NCBI RefSeq assembly: GCF_003234655.2
Contig: NZ_CP126271.1
Location: forward strand, 558,001 to 622,000
DNA length: 64,000 bases
Source: Curtobacterium sp. MCLR17_007
GTDB taxonomy: Bacteria; Actinomycetota; Actinomycetes; Actinomycetales; Microbacteriaceae
Direction of reading: 5' to 3'
Under the pieces are notes generated by a model that did no database searches, was not told the origin of the DNA, and saw only the letters and a program-made list of their open reading frames with translations. Of the stretch, positions 26,267 through 35,419 are shown piece after piece. A program made the translations under genes and the position numbers. Every line of letters begins with the position of its first letter. Position 1 is the first letter of the stretch.

Positions 26267-28702
26267 TCAGCTGTCGGTGCGCGGCGAGAACGTGCCGTCG
26301 GACGCCAACGGGCCGCGGCCCAGGACGCCCTCGGTCACGGTTTCCTGGATGACGTCGCCGAAGCGGCTCGGCAGGGTCGCGCCGTGCGTGCCGCGGAGTT
26401 CGTCGACCGAGACCTCGAACGCCCCCTGGACCTCGAGGGCCTGCGAGTGGCCGTCGGTCACACCGATGCGCAGGACGGGGAAGCCCCGACCGTTGCAGAG
26501 GCCCTGGAAGCGGACGTCGTCCTCGCGGCGGACGGTGACGATCACCCGCGTGGTCGACTCCGAGAACAGCGCCGTGGCGACGTCGATGCCGTCGCGTTCC
26601 TGCAGTTCGTCGAGGACGACGCGTGCGCCGACCCCGAAGCGCAGGACCGACTCGGCGAGCGACTGCGCGAGCCCGCCGTCCGACAGGTCGTGGGCGCTGG
26701 TCAGCAGCTGCTCGTCCGTGGCGGCGTGCAGCAGCGCGGCGAGGTCCTTCTCGTGGGCCAGGTCGACCTTGGGCGGGCGACCGCCCAGGTGCCCGTGCAC
26801 GGTGCCCGCCCACGCCGAACCGTCGAGCTCGAGGTCGGTCGTGCCGAGCAGGTAGATGTTGTGGCCGTCGTCCTGCCAACCCGAGGGCACGCGCTTGGCG
26901 ACGTCGTCGATGACACCGAGCACACCGACCACGGGGGTGGGGTGGATCGGGGTCGAGCCGGTCTGGTTGTAGAACGACACGTTGCCGCCGGTCACCGGGA
27001 TGCCGAGCTCCATGCAGCCGTCCGCCAGTCCTTCGACCGCCTCGGAGAACTGCCACATCACCTCGGGGTTCTCCGGGGAGCCGAAGTTCAGGCAGTCGGT
27101 CACCGCCGCCGGGATGGCACCGGTGACGGCGACGTTGCGGTACGCCTCGGCCAGGGCCAGGCGAGCGCCCTGCTTCGGGTCGAGCTGGCAGTAGCGGCCG
27201 TTCGCGTCCGTCGCGATCGTCACGCCGAGGCCCGTTTCCTCGTCGACGCGGATCATGCCGCCGTCGTCCGGGAACGCCAAGGCGGTGTTGCCGAGCACGT
27301 AGGTGTCGTACTGGTTCGTGATCCAGCGTTTGTCCGCCAGGTTCGGCGACCCGAGCAACTGCAGGAACTGCGCCTTGAGGGCCGGCCCCGTCTCCGGGCG
27401 GTCGAGCGACTCGGCGCCGTCGGACTGCAGCGCGTCGATCCAGGTCGGGTAGGCGACCGGGCGGTCGTACACGGGGCCGTCGACGGCGACGGTGCGCGGG
27501 TCGACGTTGACGATCTCCTGGCCCTGCCAGTCGATCACGAGACGACCGGTGCCGGTGACCTCGCCGAGGACGCTCGTCTCGACCTCCCACTTGCCGACGA
27601 CCTGCAGGAAGGCGTCGAGCTTGTCGGGACGGACGACCGCCATCATGCGCTCCTGGCTCTCCGACATGAGGATCTCCTCTGCCGTGAGCGTGGGGTCCCG
27701 CAGCAGGACGTCGTCGAGCGAGATGTGCATGCCGCCGTCGCCGTTGCTGGCGAGCTCGGACGTGGCGCACGAGATGCCCGCGGCGCCGAGGTCCTGGATG
27801 CCCTCGACGAGGTCCTTCTGGAAGAGCTCGAGGCAGCACTCGATCAGGACCTTCTCGGCGAAGGGGTCGCCGACCTGCACTGCGGGGCGCTTGGTCGGGC
27901 CGCCCTCGGTGAAGGTGTCGGACGCCAGGATCGACGCGCCGCCGATGCCGTCGCCGCCGGTGCGGGCGCCGAAGAGGACGACCTTGTTGCCGGCGCCCGA
28001 GGCGTTCGCCAGGTGCAGGTCCTCGTGCCGCAGGACACCCACCGCGAGGGCGTTGACCAGCGGGTTGCCCTGGTACACGGAGTCGAAGTAGGTCTCGCCG
28101 CCGATGTTCGGCAGGCCCAGGCAGTTGCCGTAGAACGAGATGCCCCCGACGACCCCGTGCACGACGCGGGCCGTGTCCTCGTGGTCGATCGCGCCGAAGC
28201 GGAGCTGGTCCATGACCGCCACCGGACGCGCACCCATCGAGATGATGTCGCGGACGATGCCGCCGACGCCCGTGGCGGCGCCCTGGTACGGCTCGACGTA
28301 GGACGGGTGGTTGTGCGACTCGACCTTGAAGGTGACCGCCCAGCCGTCGCCGATGTCGACGACACCGGCGTTCTCGCCCATGCCGACCATCAGGTTCTTC
28401 GTCATCTCCGGCGTGACCTTCTTGCCGAACTGCCGGAGGTAGTTCTTGCTCGACTTGTACGAGCAGTGCTCCGACCACATGACCGAGTACATCGCCAGCT
28501 CACCCGAGGTGGGGCGACGGCCGAGGATCTCGCGGATCTTCGCGTACTCGTCCGCCTTGAGCCCGAGGGCCTCGTACGGCTGGTCCTTGTCGGGCGTCGC
28601 CGCCGCGTCCTGCACGGTGTCGGGCTTCGGGCGAACGTGGGTCGTCACGGTGTTGTCGTTCCCTATTGAGGTCGGGGCGGTCACGTCGGTCGCGTCGGTC
28701 AC
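26267..28702 (-). CDS. purL: Phosphoribosylformylglycinamidine synthase, PurL subunit
   Basis: The 811-residue small-form PurL that, with PurS and PurQ, converts FGAR to FGAM using ATP and glutamine-derived ammonia. The [11 protein letters not shown] block near residue 75 and the [24 protein letters not shown] block near residue 125 are the nucleotide-binding and catalytic signatures. Later come [16 protein letters not shown] ([14 protein letters not shown]) and [15 protein letters not shown] disordered acidic N terminus of about 40 residues is usual in actinobacteria. It overlaps purQ by four bases, which keeps complex subunits in step. Confidence 0.96.
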   Translation of the reverse strand: MTDATDVTAPTSIGNDNTVTTHVRPKPDTVQDAAATPDKDQPYEALGLKADEYAKIREILGRRPTSGELAMYSVMWSEHCSYKSSKNYLRQFGKKVTPEMTKNLMVGMGENAGVVDIGDGWAVTFKVESHNHPSYVEPYQGAATGVGGIVRDIISMGARPVAVMDQLRFGAIDHEDTARVVHGVVGGISFYGNCLGLPNIGGETYFDSVYQGNPLVNALAVGVLRHEDLHLANASGAGNKVVLFGARTGGDGIGGASILASDTFTEGGPTKRPAVQVGDPFAEKVLIECCLELFQKDLVEGIQDLGAAGISCATSELASNGDGGMHISLDDVLLRDPTLTAEEILMSESQERMMAVVRPDKLDAFLQVVGKWEVETSVLGEVTGTGRLVIDWQGQEIVNVDPRTVAVDGPVYDRPVAYPTWIDALQSDGAESLDRPETGPALKAQFLQLLGSPNLADKRWITNQYDTYVLGNTALAFPDDGGMIRVDEETGLGVTIATDANGRYCQLDPKQGARLALAEAYRNVAVTGAIPAAVTDCLNFGSPENPEVMWQFSEAVEGLADGCMELGIPVTGGNVSFYNQTGSTPIHPTPVVGVLGVIDDVAKRVPSGWQDDGHNIYLLGTTDLELDGSAWAGTVHGHLGGRPPKVDLAHEKDLAALLHAATDEQLLTSAHDLSDGGLAQSLAESVLRFGVGARVVLDELQERDGIDVATALFSESTTRVIVTVRREDDVRFQGLCNGRGFPVLRIGVTDGHSQALEVQGAFEVSVDELRGTHGATLPSRFGDVIQETVTEGVLGRGPLASDGTFSPRTDS

Positions 28703-29403
28703 TTGACGAGTGTCGACTCGATCACGGAGGTGAAGAAGGTGAGGCCGTCCGTGCCGGAGGCCATCGCCGCGGGGGTGTCCGGGCCGAAGCCGGCTTCCGT
28801 CGCGTGCTCGGGGTGCGGCATCAGGCCGACGACGTTGCCGCGCTCGTTGGAGACGCCCGCGATGTCGTCGATCGAGCCGTTCGGGTTCACGCCGACGTAG
28901 CGGAACACCACCTGGCCGTTGTCCTCGATGCGCTTGATCTCGTCGGCGTCGGCGACGAACCGGCCGTCCGCGTTCTTGAGCGGGATCGTGATCTCCTGCT
29001 GCGCGCTGAACCCGGAGGTCCAGGCGGTGCCGGCGTTCTCGACGCGGAGCTTCTGGTCGCGACGGATGAACTGCTGGTGGGCGTTGCGGGTGTGCGCACC
29101 GGGCACCAGGCGGGCCTCGGCGAGCATCTGGAACCCGTTGCAGATGCCGAGCACGGGCATGCCCTTGCCAGCTGCGTCGATGACCTCGGCCATGATCGGT
29201 GCCTTGGCCGCGATCGCCCCGGCGCGCAGGTAGTCCCCGTACGAGAAGCCCCCGGGGAGCACGATCGCGTCGACGCCCTGCAGGTCGTGGTCGCCGTGCC
29301 AGAGCGCGACCGGGTCGGCCCCGGCGAGGCGGACCGCGCGCTGGGCGTCGCGGTCGTCGAGCGAGCCGGGGAACGTGATGACGCCGATGCGCATCGCGGT
29401 CAC
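28699..29403 (-). CDS. purQ: Phosphoribosylformylglycinamidine synthase, PurQ glutaminase
   Basis: A 234-residue class I glutamine amidotransferase supplying ammonia to PurL. The nucleophile Cys lies in [12 protein letters not shown], the oxyanion block in [15 protein letters not shown], and the His-x-Glu of the triad in [10 protein letters not shown] near the end. Start is either GTG 29403, which overlaps the purS stop by four bases, or ATG 29394 ([10 protein letters not shown]), the more usual N terminus. Both ends are overlapped by partners, so purS-purQ-purL are translationally coupled. Confidence 0.96.
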   Translation of the reverse strand: MTAMRIGVITFPGSLDDRDAQRAVRLAGADPVALWHGDHDLQGVDAIVLPGGFSYGDYLRAGAIAAKAPIMAEVIDAAGKGMPVLGICNGFQMLAEARLVPGAHTRNAHQQFIRRDQKLRVENAGTAWTSGFSAQQEITIPLKNADGRFVADADEIKRIEDNGQVVFRYVGVNPNGSIDDIAGVSNERGNVVGLMPHPEHATEAGFGPDTPAAMASGTDGLTFFTSVIESTLVK

Positions 29404-29663
29404 TCGGCGCTGCTGTGCTCGGCCACGCTGACCGAGACGACGTCTTCGATCACCGCGTTGGAGAAGATGTCCGCCGCGATCTCGCGGACCTCGGCGAGCT
29501 TGGCGTCGTCGACGGGGCCGTCGACGGTCACCTCGAATCGCTTGCCGATGCGGACGTTGGTCAGGTCGTTCTTGCCGAGGCGCGCGAGGGCATTGCCCAC
29601 CGCCTTGCCCTGGGGGTCGAGGATCTCGGCCTTCGGCATGACCTCGACGACGATCGTTGGCAC
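29400..29663 (-). CDS. purS: Phosphoribosylformylglycinamidine synthase, PurS subunit
   Basis: An 87-residue PurS, the small bridging subunit of the PurSLQ complex. Family features: [22 protein letters not shown] and [17 protein letters not shown] 29663 is chosen because GGAG lies eight bases upstream and the longer frame to 29939 is antisense to the PadR gene. It is the first gene of the operon; the divergent PadR regulator gene starts 145 bases away. No purine riboswitch or clear PurR site is visible in that gap. Confidence 0.94.
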   Translation of the reverse strand: MPTIVVEVMPKAEILDPQGKAVGNALARLGKNDLTNVRIGKRFEVTVDGPVDDAKLAEVREIAADIFSNAVIEDVVSVSVAEHSSAE

Positions 29664-29764
29664 GTGTTCACTCCAGCACGGTGGGTCGGTTGGGGACGCG
29701 CCAAGTCTATGCGGCCCGCGCATCCCGCCGAGCGCGCTTGTGGAGAACTGTTCGAAGCCGTATA

Positions 29765-29790
29765 TTCCAAGTCGAATAGTCAACTCGGAA
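29765..29790. promoter_or_regulatory. Inverted repeat before the PadR-MFS operon
   Basis: TTCCAAGT (29765-29772) and ACTCGGAA (29783-29790) are inverted with one mismatch across a 10-base spacer, inside an AT-rich patch (TATATTCCAAGTCGAATAGT) that stands out in this GC-rich DNA. It lies 18 bases before the PadR start, the expected place for self-repression. Confidence 0.5.
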
Positions 29791-29808
29791 CACGGACAGG
29801 AGGCCCGG

Positions 29809-30417
29809 ATGACGTCGCTCACGCCCCTCGCGTTCGCCGCGCTGGACCTGCTGAACGAAGCGCCGATGCACCCGTACGAGATGTTCCAGACCATGGTCCA
29901 CCGCCGCGAGGAGCGGAACGTCAAGGTCCGGCCCGGCACGCTCTACCACCAGGTCGGGCGCCTCGCAGAGCTCGGCCTGGCCGAGGTGGTCGGTACCGAC
30001 CGCGACGGCAACCGCCCCGAGCGGACGACCTACACGATCACCGACGCCGGACGGACCGCGCTCGCCGAGGGGCTCCGGCGCATGGTCGCCGAGCCCGCCG
30101 ACGAGTACCCCGAGTTCCACCTGGCGCTGTCGGTGCTCGAGAACCTGCCGAAGGACGATGCCGTCGATGCCGTCCGGGTCCGGATCGTCGCGCTCGAACA
30201 CGAACGCGACGAGTACGACGGCGCCGTGCGCGACATCCACGCCAAGCAGCTCGCCGACCGCTACTGGCTCGACGTGTCCTACGTGCATGCGATGCTCACC
30301 GCACAGATCGAGTGGCTCCGTGCCACCGTTGCCCGCATCGAGCGCGGCGACATTCCCTGGGACGGCCCGGCCGTCCCGACGCAGAACCCCACGAACAGCA
30401 AGGAACCCACTCGATGA
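29809..30417 (+). CDS. PadR family transcriptional regulator (efflux-linked)
   Basis: A 202-residue PadR repressor. Residues 1-85 form the winged helix (LLNEAPMHPYEMFQTMVHRREERNVKVRPGTLYHQVGRLAELGLAEVV). Residues 105-190 form the C-terminal dimer helix bundle, as in the longer PadR class. A perfect ACAGGAGG site precedes ATG 29809. The stop overlaps the start of the MFS exporter gene (ATGA), so it almost surely controls that pump, probably relieved by the exported compound. The inverted repeat at 29765-29790 is the likely operator. Confidence 0.9.
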   Translation: MTSLTPLAFAALDLLNEAPMHPYEMFQTMVHRREERNVKVRPGTLYHQVGRLAELGLAEVVGTDRDGNRPERTTYTITDAGRTALAEGLRRMVAEPADEYPEFHLALSVLENLPKDDAVDAVRVRIVALEHERDEYDGAVRDIHAKQLADRYWLDVSYVHAMLTAQIEWLRATVARIERGDIPWDGPAVPTQNPTNSKEPTR

Positions 30418-32057
30418 CCTCCGTCACGTCGCCCCCCACGGGCACCGAGAAGAAGCCGTGGCCTGCCCTCTGGGCGCTCGTCGTCGGCTTCTTCATGATC
30501 CTGGTCGACTCCACGATCGTGTCCGTCGCCACCCCCACCATCGCCGAGAAGCTGAACGCCGACATCAACAGCGTCATCTGGGTCACCAGTGCGTACCTGC
30601 TCGCCTACGCGGTGCCGCTGCTCATCACGGGCCGACTCGGTGACCGCTTCGGCCCGAAGGTCCTGTACCAGGTCGGCCTCGTCGTCTTCACCCTCGCCAG
30701 CCTGTGGTGTGGTTTCTCGGGCTCGATCGAGATGCTGATCCTCGCCCGTGTCGTCCAGGGCCTCGGCGCCGCCATGATGACGCCGCAGACCATGTCCGTC
30801 ATCACGCGCATCTTCCCGCCGCAGAACCGCGGCGCGGCGATGGGCCTCTGGGGCGCGGTCGCCGGTGTCGCCTCGCTCGTCGGCCCGATCGTCGGCGGCC
30901 TGCTCGTCGACGGCTTCGGCTGGGAGTGGATCTTCTTCGTGAACGTGCCGGTCGGTGTCGTCGCGTTCGTGCTGGCGCAGCGCTTCGTCCCGTCGTTCGA
31001 GCGCCACGGCCACCGCTTCGACTACCTCGGCATCGTGCTCAGTGCCGTCGGGCTCTTCCTGCTCGTCTTCGGCATCCAGGAGGGCGAGACCTACGACTGG
31101 GGCGTCATCACCGGCCCGATCTCGGTCTGGTCGCTGATCATCGCCGGCATCGTCGTGCTCGTCGCCTTCGTGGTGTGGCAGCGCGTGCAGAAGGGGGAGC
31201 CGCTGCTGCCCCTCGGCCTGTTCAAGGACCGCAACTTCACCCTGGCCAACGTCGCCATCACCGCCGTCGGTGTCGCGATCTCGTCGTTCGCGCTGCCGAT
31301 CATGCTCTGGGCTCAGGACGTGCTGCGGTTCTCCCCGACCCAGGCCGCGCTGCTGCTCGTGCCCCAGGCGGTCATCTCCGCGGGGCTCGCGCCGCTCGTC
31401 GGCAAGAACCTCAACAAGTGGAACCCGCGCTGGGTCGCGGCGTTCGGCCTCGCGTGCTTCTCGGGCGGGCTGTTCTGGTTCGGCGCACTGCTCTGGTCGG
31501 GTGCTGACTGGGGCTGGACGCTCCTGCCGAGTGCCCTGCTCGGTCTGGCCAACGCCTGCATGTGGGGACCGCTGTCCGTCTCGGCCACGCGCAACCTCCC
31601 GCCCAAGCTTGCGGGTGCCGGCTCGGGCGTCTACAACACGACCCGTCAGATCGGTGCGGTGCTCGGTTCCGCCGGCATCGCCGCCCTGATCGAGGCCCGC
31701 ATCACCGCGAACTTCCCGGCGCAGTCGGGCGGGACGTCTGCCGGTGGCGCCGAGCAGCAGGTCGGTGGGCTGCCCGCCTTCCTCCAGCAGCCGTTCGCGA
31801 CCGCGATGGGCCAGTCGCTGGTGCTGCCCGCCGTGGTGCTCGTGGTCGCGATCGTCGCGGCACTGTTCCTGGCGAAGCCGAAGCAGACCGTCGCCTGGAG
31901 CCAGACCGGTTCCGTCGCGACCCAGCCCGGCGCCGCGGCGGAGCAGCCCGCTGCCCCGACCGGACACGGCATCCACGCTGCGGCTCCCGCGCCCACCTCG
32001 CCCGAGGAGGAGCTGGCCGCAGCCGATCACCACGGACGGCACTCCGGCGCTGAGTAG
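30414..32057 (+). CDS. MFS drug exporter, DHA2 (EmrB/QacA) type
   Basis: A 547-residue proton-coupled exporter with 14 predicted helices, the DHA2 number. Motif A-like GRLGDRFGPKVLY follows helix 2, motif C-like AVAGVASLVGPIVGGLLVD lies in helix 5, and LDSTIVSVATPTIAE-like (VDSTIVSVATPTIAEKL) is the helix 1 DHA2 signature. The cytoplasmic tail (about 60 residues) is rich in Ala, Pro and Gln. Translation is coupled to the PadR gene. Substrate unknown. A strong hairpin follows at 32079-32120. Confidence 0.92.
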   Translation: MTSVTSPPTGTEKKPWPALWALVVGFFMILVDSTIVSVATPTIAEKLNADINSVIWVTSAYLLAYAVPLLITGRLGDRFGPKVLYQVGLVVFTLASLWCGFSGSIEMLILARVVQGLGAAMMTPQTMSVITRIFPPQNRGAAMGLWGAVAGVASLVGPIVGGLLVDGFGWEWIFFVNVPVGVVAFVLAQRFVPSFERHGHRFDYLGIVLSAVGLFLLVFGIQEGETYDWGVITGPISVWSLIIAGIVVLVAFVVWQRVQKGEPLLPLGLFKDRNFTLANVAITAVGVAISSFALPIMLWAQDVLRFSPTQAALLLVPQAVISAGLAPLVGKNLNKWNPRWVAAFGLACFSGGLFWFGALLWSGADWGWTLLPSALLGLANACMWGPLSVSATRNLPPKLAGAGSGVYNTTRQIGAVLGSAGIAALIEARITANFPAQSGGTSAGGAEQQVGGLPAFLQQPFATAMGQSLVLPAVVLVVAIVAALFLAKPKQTVAWSQTGSVATQPGAAAEQPAAPTGHGIHAAAPAPTSPEEELAAADHHGRHSGAE

Positions 32058-32078
32058 CCCGCGCGCCAGTTCCACATG

Positions 32079-32120
32079 CGAGGACGCCCCCGATCGCACG
32101 AGCGGTCGGGGGCGTCCTCG
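32079..32120. terminator. Hairpin terminator after the MFS gene
   Basis: CGAGGACGCCCCCGA and TCGGGGGCGTCCTCG are perfect 15-base arms with a short GC-containing loop, starting 21 bases after the stop. No U-tract follows, which is common in high-GC actinobacteria. Confidence 0.8.
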
Positions 32121-32204
32121 TCTCCGTGCGCATCTTCTCGCACGGTGTCGCTCGCTGCGTCCGCATGTTCCGACACCGGGCGAGCACCGGCGGCTCCTCG
32201 ATGC

Positions 32205-32340
32205 AGTCCGAGGCGACAACACCGCTGTCGTACGTCGTCGACTTCGTCGCGGCCGGGGCAGCCCTGCCGACGATGCGACAACACCGCTGTCGTACGACAT
32301 CGACTCTGTCGTTCCGAGTCGGCTCCGCCCGCCCGCGCCG
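32205..32340. repeat. Two copies of the 61/62-base GTCGTACG repeat
   Basis: Copies start near 32213 and 32275. Each carries GCGACAACACCG, then a GTCGTACG core (32227 and 32289, 62 bases apart), then a CGAC-rich tail. The second copy reads on to GTCGTTCC and a C-rich stretch. The reverse complement of the array at 54.4 kb aligns with it over about 40 bases with few mismatches. The rest of the 315-base gap between the convergent MFS and CtaG-like genes holds only the hairpin at 32079-32120. Confidence 0.75.
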
Positions 32341-32372
32341 CCCCTGCGTCCGCCCGCGCCCCGCCGCCCGCC

Positions 32373-33191
32373 TCACCTGCGGCGGGACAGGTGCTCTCGG
32401 GTCAGGGCGTCCATCTCGTCGTCGGAGAGGGCGTCGACGGCGCGGGCCTCGCGGCGGTCGGTCCGCTGCCACCGGATGAACAGCGAGATCAGCACGGGGA
32501 TGTCCGCCACCTCGGCGATGAACCACAGCAGGTCGCCCGCCAGGTGCTGGTCGCGGAGCGGTGACGGGAACCAGGCGGGCCCCGAGGCCATCACGGTCGC
32601 GCCGTCGAGCACGTGGTTCGTGATGCGCAGCACGATGCCCGGGATCGCGTCGAGCATGAGCTCCACGAACGCCAGCAGGAACTCCGCCGTGACGAACGTC
32701 GACGAGCGCAGCAGTCCCGGTTCCGACAGTGGAGCGAGCAGCCCGAACCCGAGCATCGGGACGAGCACCGTGATCGCGACGGCCCCCACCGCGGACGTGC
32801 GGATCGCCGCCGACAGCGGAGTGAGCAGGAGACAGAACAGCGCGAGGGCGACCAGGGGCGACACGATCGCGGTGCCGAGCACCCGCACCGGACGCGACCG
32901 CATGACGGCGGTGGCGGCGTCGGCGAGGCGAGCAGGGCCTCCCGTCCGGAGCAGCGCGAGCGGCGCGCCGATCGCAGCGAACGTCGGGACCGCGAAGAAC
33001 AGCAGCGCGAGCCGCAGGACGAACGCCCAGCGCAGGGTCTGGTCGTACACGCCGACGATGCCGAACTGCAGGACGCCGAACAGCGCCAGTGCTCCGACGA
33101 AGGACAGCGACCGCCAGCACGGCCATCCGGCGCCACGACGGTGCGCACCGACGAGCCACCAGCCGTAGGCCACCGCGGCGACCAGGATCAT
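32373..33191 (-). CDS. CtaG-like cytochrome c oxidase assembly/membrane protein
   Basis: A polytopic protein with seven to eight helices and the caa3-CtaG/Cox-assembly pattern (FFAVPTFAAIGAPLALL, then FVELMLDAIPGIVLRI, then an aromatic Trp-rich AEVADIPVLISLFIRWQRTDRREAR end). It probably takes part in copper-centre assembly of terminal oxidase. The first standard start is ATG 33191. However the frame upstream encodes a convincing family N terminus, EFWSIWHLDPLAVA, with no ATG, GTG or TTG. An AGGAGG site five bases before an in-frame ACG at 33246-33248 suggests the gene really begins there, adding 19 residues. Confidence 0.78.
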   Translation of the reverse strand: MILVAAVAYGWWLVGAHRRGAGWPCWRSLSFVGALALFGVLQFGIVGVYDQTLRWAFVLRLALLFFAVPTFAAIGAPLALLRTGGPARLADAATAVMRSRPVRVLGTAIVSPLVALALFCLLLTPLSAAIRTSAVGAVAITVLVPMLGFGLLAPLSEPGLLRSSTFVTAEFLLAFVELMLDAIPGIVLRITNHVLDGATVMASGPAWFPSPLRDQHLAGDLLWFIAEVADIPVLISLFIRWQRTDRREARAVDALSDDEMDALTREHLSRRR

Positions 33192-33253
33192 GGCGACCGC
33201 GAGCGGATCGAGGTGCCAGATGCTCCAGAACTCGGACGGTGACGGCGTGGGGG

Positions 33254-33259
33254 CCTCCT
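33254..33259 (-). promoter_or_regulatory. AGGAGG ribosome site facing an ACG codon
   Basis: A perfect AGGAGG on the minus strand, five bases before ACG (33246-33248), which is in frame with the CtaG-like protein and 19 codons upstream of its first ATG. No ATG, GTG or TTG is in frame between this site and the previous gene's end. It is the best evidence that the annotated ATG is not the true start. Confidence 0.55.
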
Positions 33260-33351
33260 GGGTCGCACGGCGCGATCGCGCCGCACGATCATCCTCGGCC
33301 TCCGGAGGACCGGCGCCGCTCGGAGCCGGTGCCGATCCGGTGAGAACGGGT

Positions 33352-34644
33352 TCAGATCCGCGTGACGCCCGCCGCCGGCACCGTGCGGGACAGCAGCCAC
33401 ACGCCGATCGGCACCAGCACCGCGCCCAGCACTGCGACCCCGAACGACAGGTGGAGCTGCATCACGACGAACGCCGGGCCGACCGTGCACAGGACGGCGA
33501 GCGCGACGACCGGCCAGGCGGGGCGGTCGGAGCCGGGGACCAGGCGGGGGAGCGGTCGGTCGAACCAGCGCAGCCCCCGGGCCACCGCCAGCGCCGTCGC
33601 GAGGACCACGACCACGGCCACGGCCCGGGTCGCCCACCACGTCGCCGAGCCGGGCGCGGGGAACGGGACGCCGATGAACAGCGCGATGCCGTTGAGCGCG
33701 ATGAAGAGCGGCAGGTGCCACAGGTAGACGGTCATGCCGTCACGGCCGAGCAGGAACACGACGCCCTGCGCGGCGCGGGCGTGCATGAGCCGCGACAGGG
33801 GCGCGTGCAGGACCTGCACCAGACACACCTGCGCCACGGCCAGCAGTGCCAGCGGCAGCATCGGCGGGTTGAGGTCCTGCAGCATGTCCGGCGACCACAG
33901 TCCGACCAGCGTGATCGGCACGGTGACGGCGTAGGTCAGGACGGCGACGACGGCGAGCAGCGCACGCGACCGCTGCCGGAACCACCCGTCCGCCCACAGG
34001 AACCCGAGCTGCTGCGCGAACAACCACACCGGACCGAGGTTGAGCAGCCCGACGTCGGCGACCCCGGTCGTCAGCCGGACGGCGTCGACCAGTCCTGCCA
34101 GCAGGAGCAGCATGCCGAGCGTGCGCCACGGGGCGCTGGCGTGCAGTCGGGCCATGAGGGGGACGCAGCACTGGGTGATGCCGTAGGCGGCGAGGAACCA
34201 CAGCGGCGACCCGATGCCGAACGCCACCGTGGCCAGCAGGTCGGCCGGAGTGCCGAGCGCCGTGGTGACGCCGAGTCCCAGCGCGAGCACGACCAGGAGC
34301 GGGACCGCCGGGCGGAACAACCGGACCAACCGGGTCGCGTACCAGTCGCGGGCACCGCCGCCCCGGGCCAGGGTGCTCCGCCACCCGACCGCGCTGGCGA
34401 ACCCGCCCACGACGAAGAACAGGGGCATCACCTGGCCGACCCATGTGGCCGGCACGTACCAGTCCGCCTGCTGCAGTGGGCTGGTGACACGGATGCCGGC
34501 GTCGTCGGCGGCGATCCCGACCATCGTGACGTGCACGATGACGACGAGGACGACGCAGGCCGTCCGGATGAGGTCGACGACCAGGTCTCGCTGCGCGATG
34601 ATCCCCCGGGCGTCCACGCTGGTCTGTACCGGCTGAGTGGACAT
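33352..34644 (-). CDS. Acyltransferase 3 family membrane protein
   Basis: A 430-residue integral membrane protein with ten or more helices. The opening RDLVVDLIRTACVVLVVIVHV holds the conserved R/H of acyltransferase 3 enzymes, and MPLFFVVGGFASAVGWRS is the family's second block. Members O-acylate extracellular sugars, including polysaccharide and macrolide substrates. TAGCGT lies six bases before the ATG (34651-34656), pointing to a leaderless transcript. It diverges from the Fur-type gene. The substrate is unknown; a link to the polysaccharide cluster 28 kb away is possible but not shown. Confidence 0.85.
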   Translation of the reverse strand: MSTQPVQTSVDARGIIAQRDLVVDLIRTACVVLVVIVHVTMVGIAADDAGIRVTSPLQQADWYVPATWVGQVMPLFFVVGGFASAVGWRSTLARGGGARDWYATRLVRLFRPAVPLLVVLALGLGVTTALGTPADLLATVAFGIGSPLWFLAAYGITQCCVPLMARLHASAPWRTLGMLLLLAGLVDAVRLTTGVADVGLLNLGPVWLFAQQLGFLWADGWFRQRSRALLAVVAVLTYAVTVPITLVGLWSPDMLQDLNPPMLPLALLAVAQVCLVQVLHAPLSRLMHARAAQGVVFLLGRDGMTVYLWHLPLFIALNGIALFIGVPFPAPGSATWWATRAVAVVVVLATALAVARGLRWFDRPLPRLVPGSDRPAWPVVALAVLCTVGPAFVVMQLHLSFGVAVLGAVLVPIGVWLLSRTVPAAGVTRI

Positions 34645-34718
34645 GGCGCGACGCTACCGGCCGGTCGGGGCTTCCCATGGTCCGTCCAGCTGATCGCGAC
34701 CGAACCGTGACACATTGT

Positions 34719-34734
34719 ATTCCGGTAGCGGAAT
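34719..34734. promoter_or_regulatory. Palindrome ATTCCG-GTAG-CGGAAT
   Basis: A perfect 6+6 inverted repeat in the divergent region between the acyltransferase and Fur-type genes. It lies 65 bases upstream of the Fur ATG in a locally AT-richer patch. A candidate operator; which regulator binds is not known. Confidence 0.45.
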
Positions 34735-34770
34735 GCGTCCCGCGCCCGATGTCGTGTAGGGTCGCAGTTG

Positions 34771-34787
34771 TCTTGAATGCTGCAAGA
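34771..34787. promoter_or_regulatory. Inverted repeat TCTTG-N7-CAAGA before the Fur-type gene
   Basis: TCTTG (34771-34775) and CAAGA (34783-34787) flank seven bases, immediately upstream of the ribosome site of the regulator gene. Position and symmetry fit autoregulation by a peroxide- or metal-sensing Fur protein. Confidence 0.5.
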
Positions 34788-34799
34788 GAAGGGGGTCTC

Positions 34800-35240
34800 A
34801 TGGACGGCGACGCCGAGCTGCTCCGCACCGCGGGCCTGCGGGTGACGACCCCCCGTCTGGCGGTCCTGCGCGCGACCGAGGCCCTGCCGCACGCAACGGC
34901 CGACGACATCGTGACGGCCCTGGCCTCCGAGCTGCCGACCACGAGTCACCAGGCGGTGTACGGCGTCCTCGCGGCGCTGACCGGCGTCGGGTTGGTGCGT
35001 CGCATCGAGCCCGCGGGCAGCCCGGCGCGCTACGAACGCCGCACCGGGGACAACCACCACCACATCGTGTGCACGATGTGCGGGACCATCGCCGACGTCG
35101 ACTGCGCCGTCGGTCATGCGCCCTGCCTGACGCCGTCCGACGCCCACGGCTTCGCCGTCACCACCGCCGAGGTCACCTACTGGGGGATCTGTGAGCGGTG
35201 TGCCGCGGCCGAGCGTGACGACGAGCCGGTGCCGGCGTAG
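34800..35240 (+). CDS. Fur family regulator beside catalase (FurA/CatR/PerR-like)
   Basis: A 146-residue Fur-family repressor. The winged helix covers residues 1-80 (LRTAGLRVTTPRLAVLRAT, TTSHQAVYGVLAALTGVGLVRRIE). The metal-binding segment GDNHHHIVCTMCGTIADVDC holds His residues and a CxxC; a second CxxC-like pair (ICERC) is at the C terminus for the structural zinc. Its place 180 bases before a catalase gene in the same direction is the FurA-katG/CatR-catA arrangement, so peroxide-sensing control of the catalase is likely. The start follows AAGGGGGT. Confidence 0.9.
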   Translation: MDGDAELLRTAGLRVTTPRLAVLRATEALPHATADDIVTALASELPTTSHQAVYGVLAALTGVGLVRRIEPAGSPARYERRTGDNHHHIVCTMCGTIADVDCAVGHAPCLTPSDAHGFAVTTAEVTYWGICERCAAAERDDEPVPA

Positions 35241-35306
35241 CGCGCACGCACCGACCGCGACCGGCGCCGCGGACGAGGCGCAGCGCACCGACCCGCAGCG
35301 CGCGCC

Positions 35307-35366
35307 GCACCCGCACAGCGCACCGCACCCGCGGCGCGTCGCACCCGCACAGCGCACCGCACCCGC
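35307..35366. repeat. 26-base direct repeat between Fur and catalase genes
   Basis: GCACCCGCACAGCGCACCGC plus ACCCGC occurs at 35307-35332 and again, identically, at 35341-35366, with an 8-base spacer. Related GCACCG/GCACCC units fill much of the 179-base gap. It lies in the probable leader or promoter of the catalase gene and could act in regulation, or be simple slippage. Confidence 0.65.
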
Positions 35367-35419
35367 ACAGACCACCCGAGCAACCCTGACCGCACCACTG
35401 TCCCAACCGAGGAGGAACC

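Noticed and set aside
26384..28669. 761-codon open frame antisense to purL
   Set aside because: PurL is unambiguous on the other strand; the antisense frame is a GC-driven shadow.
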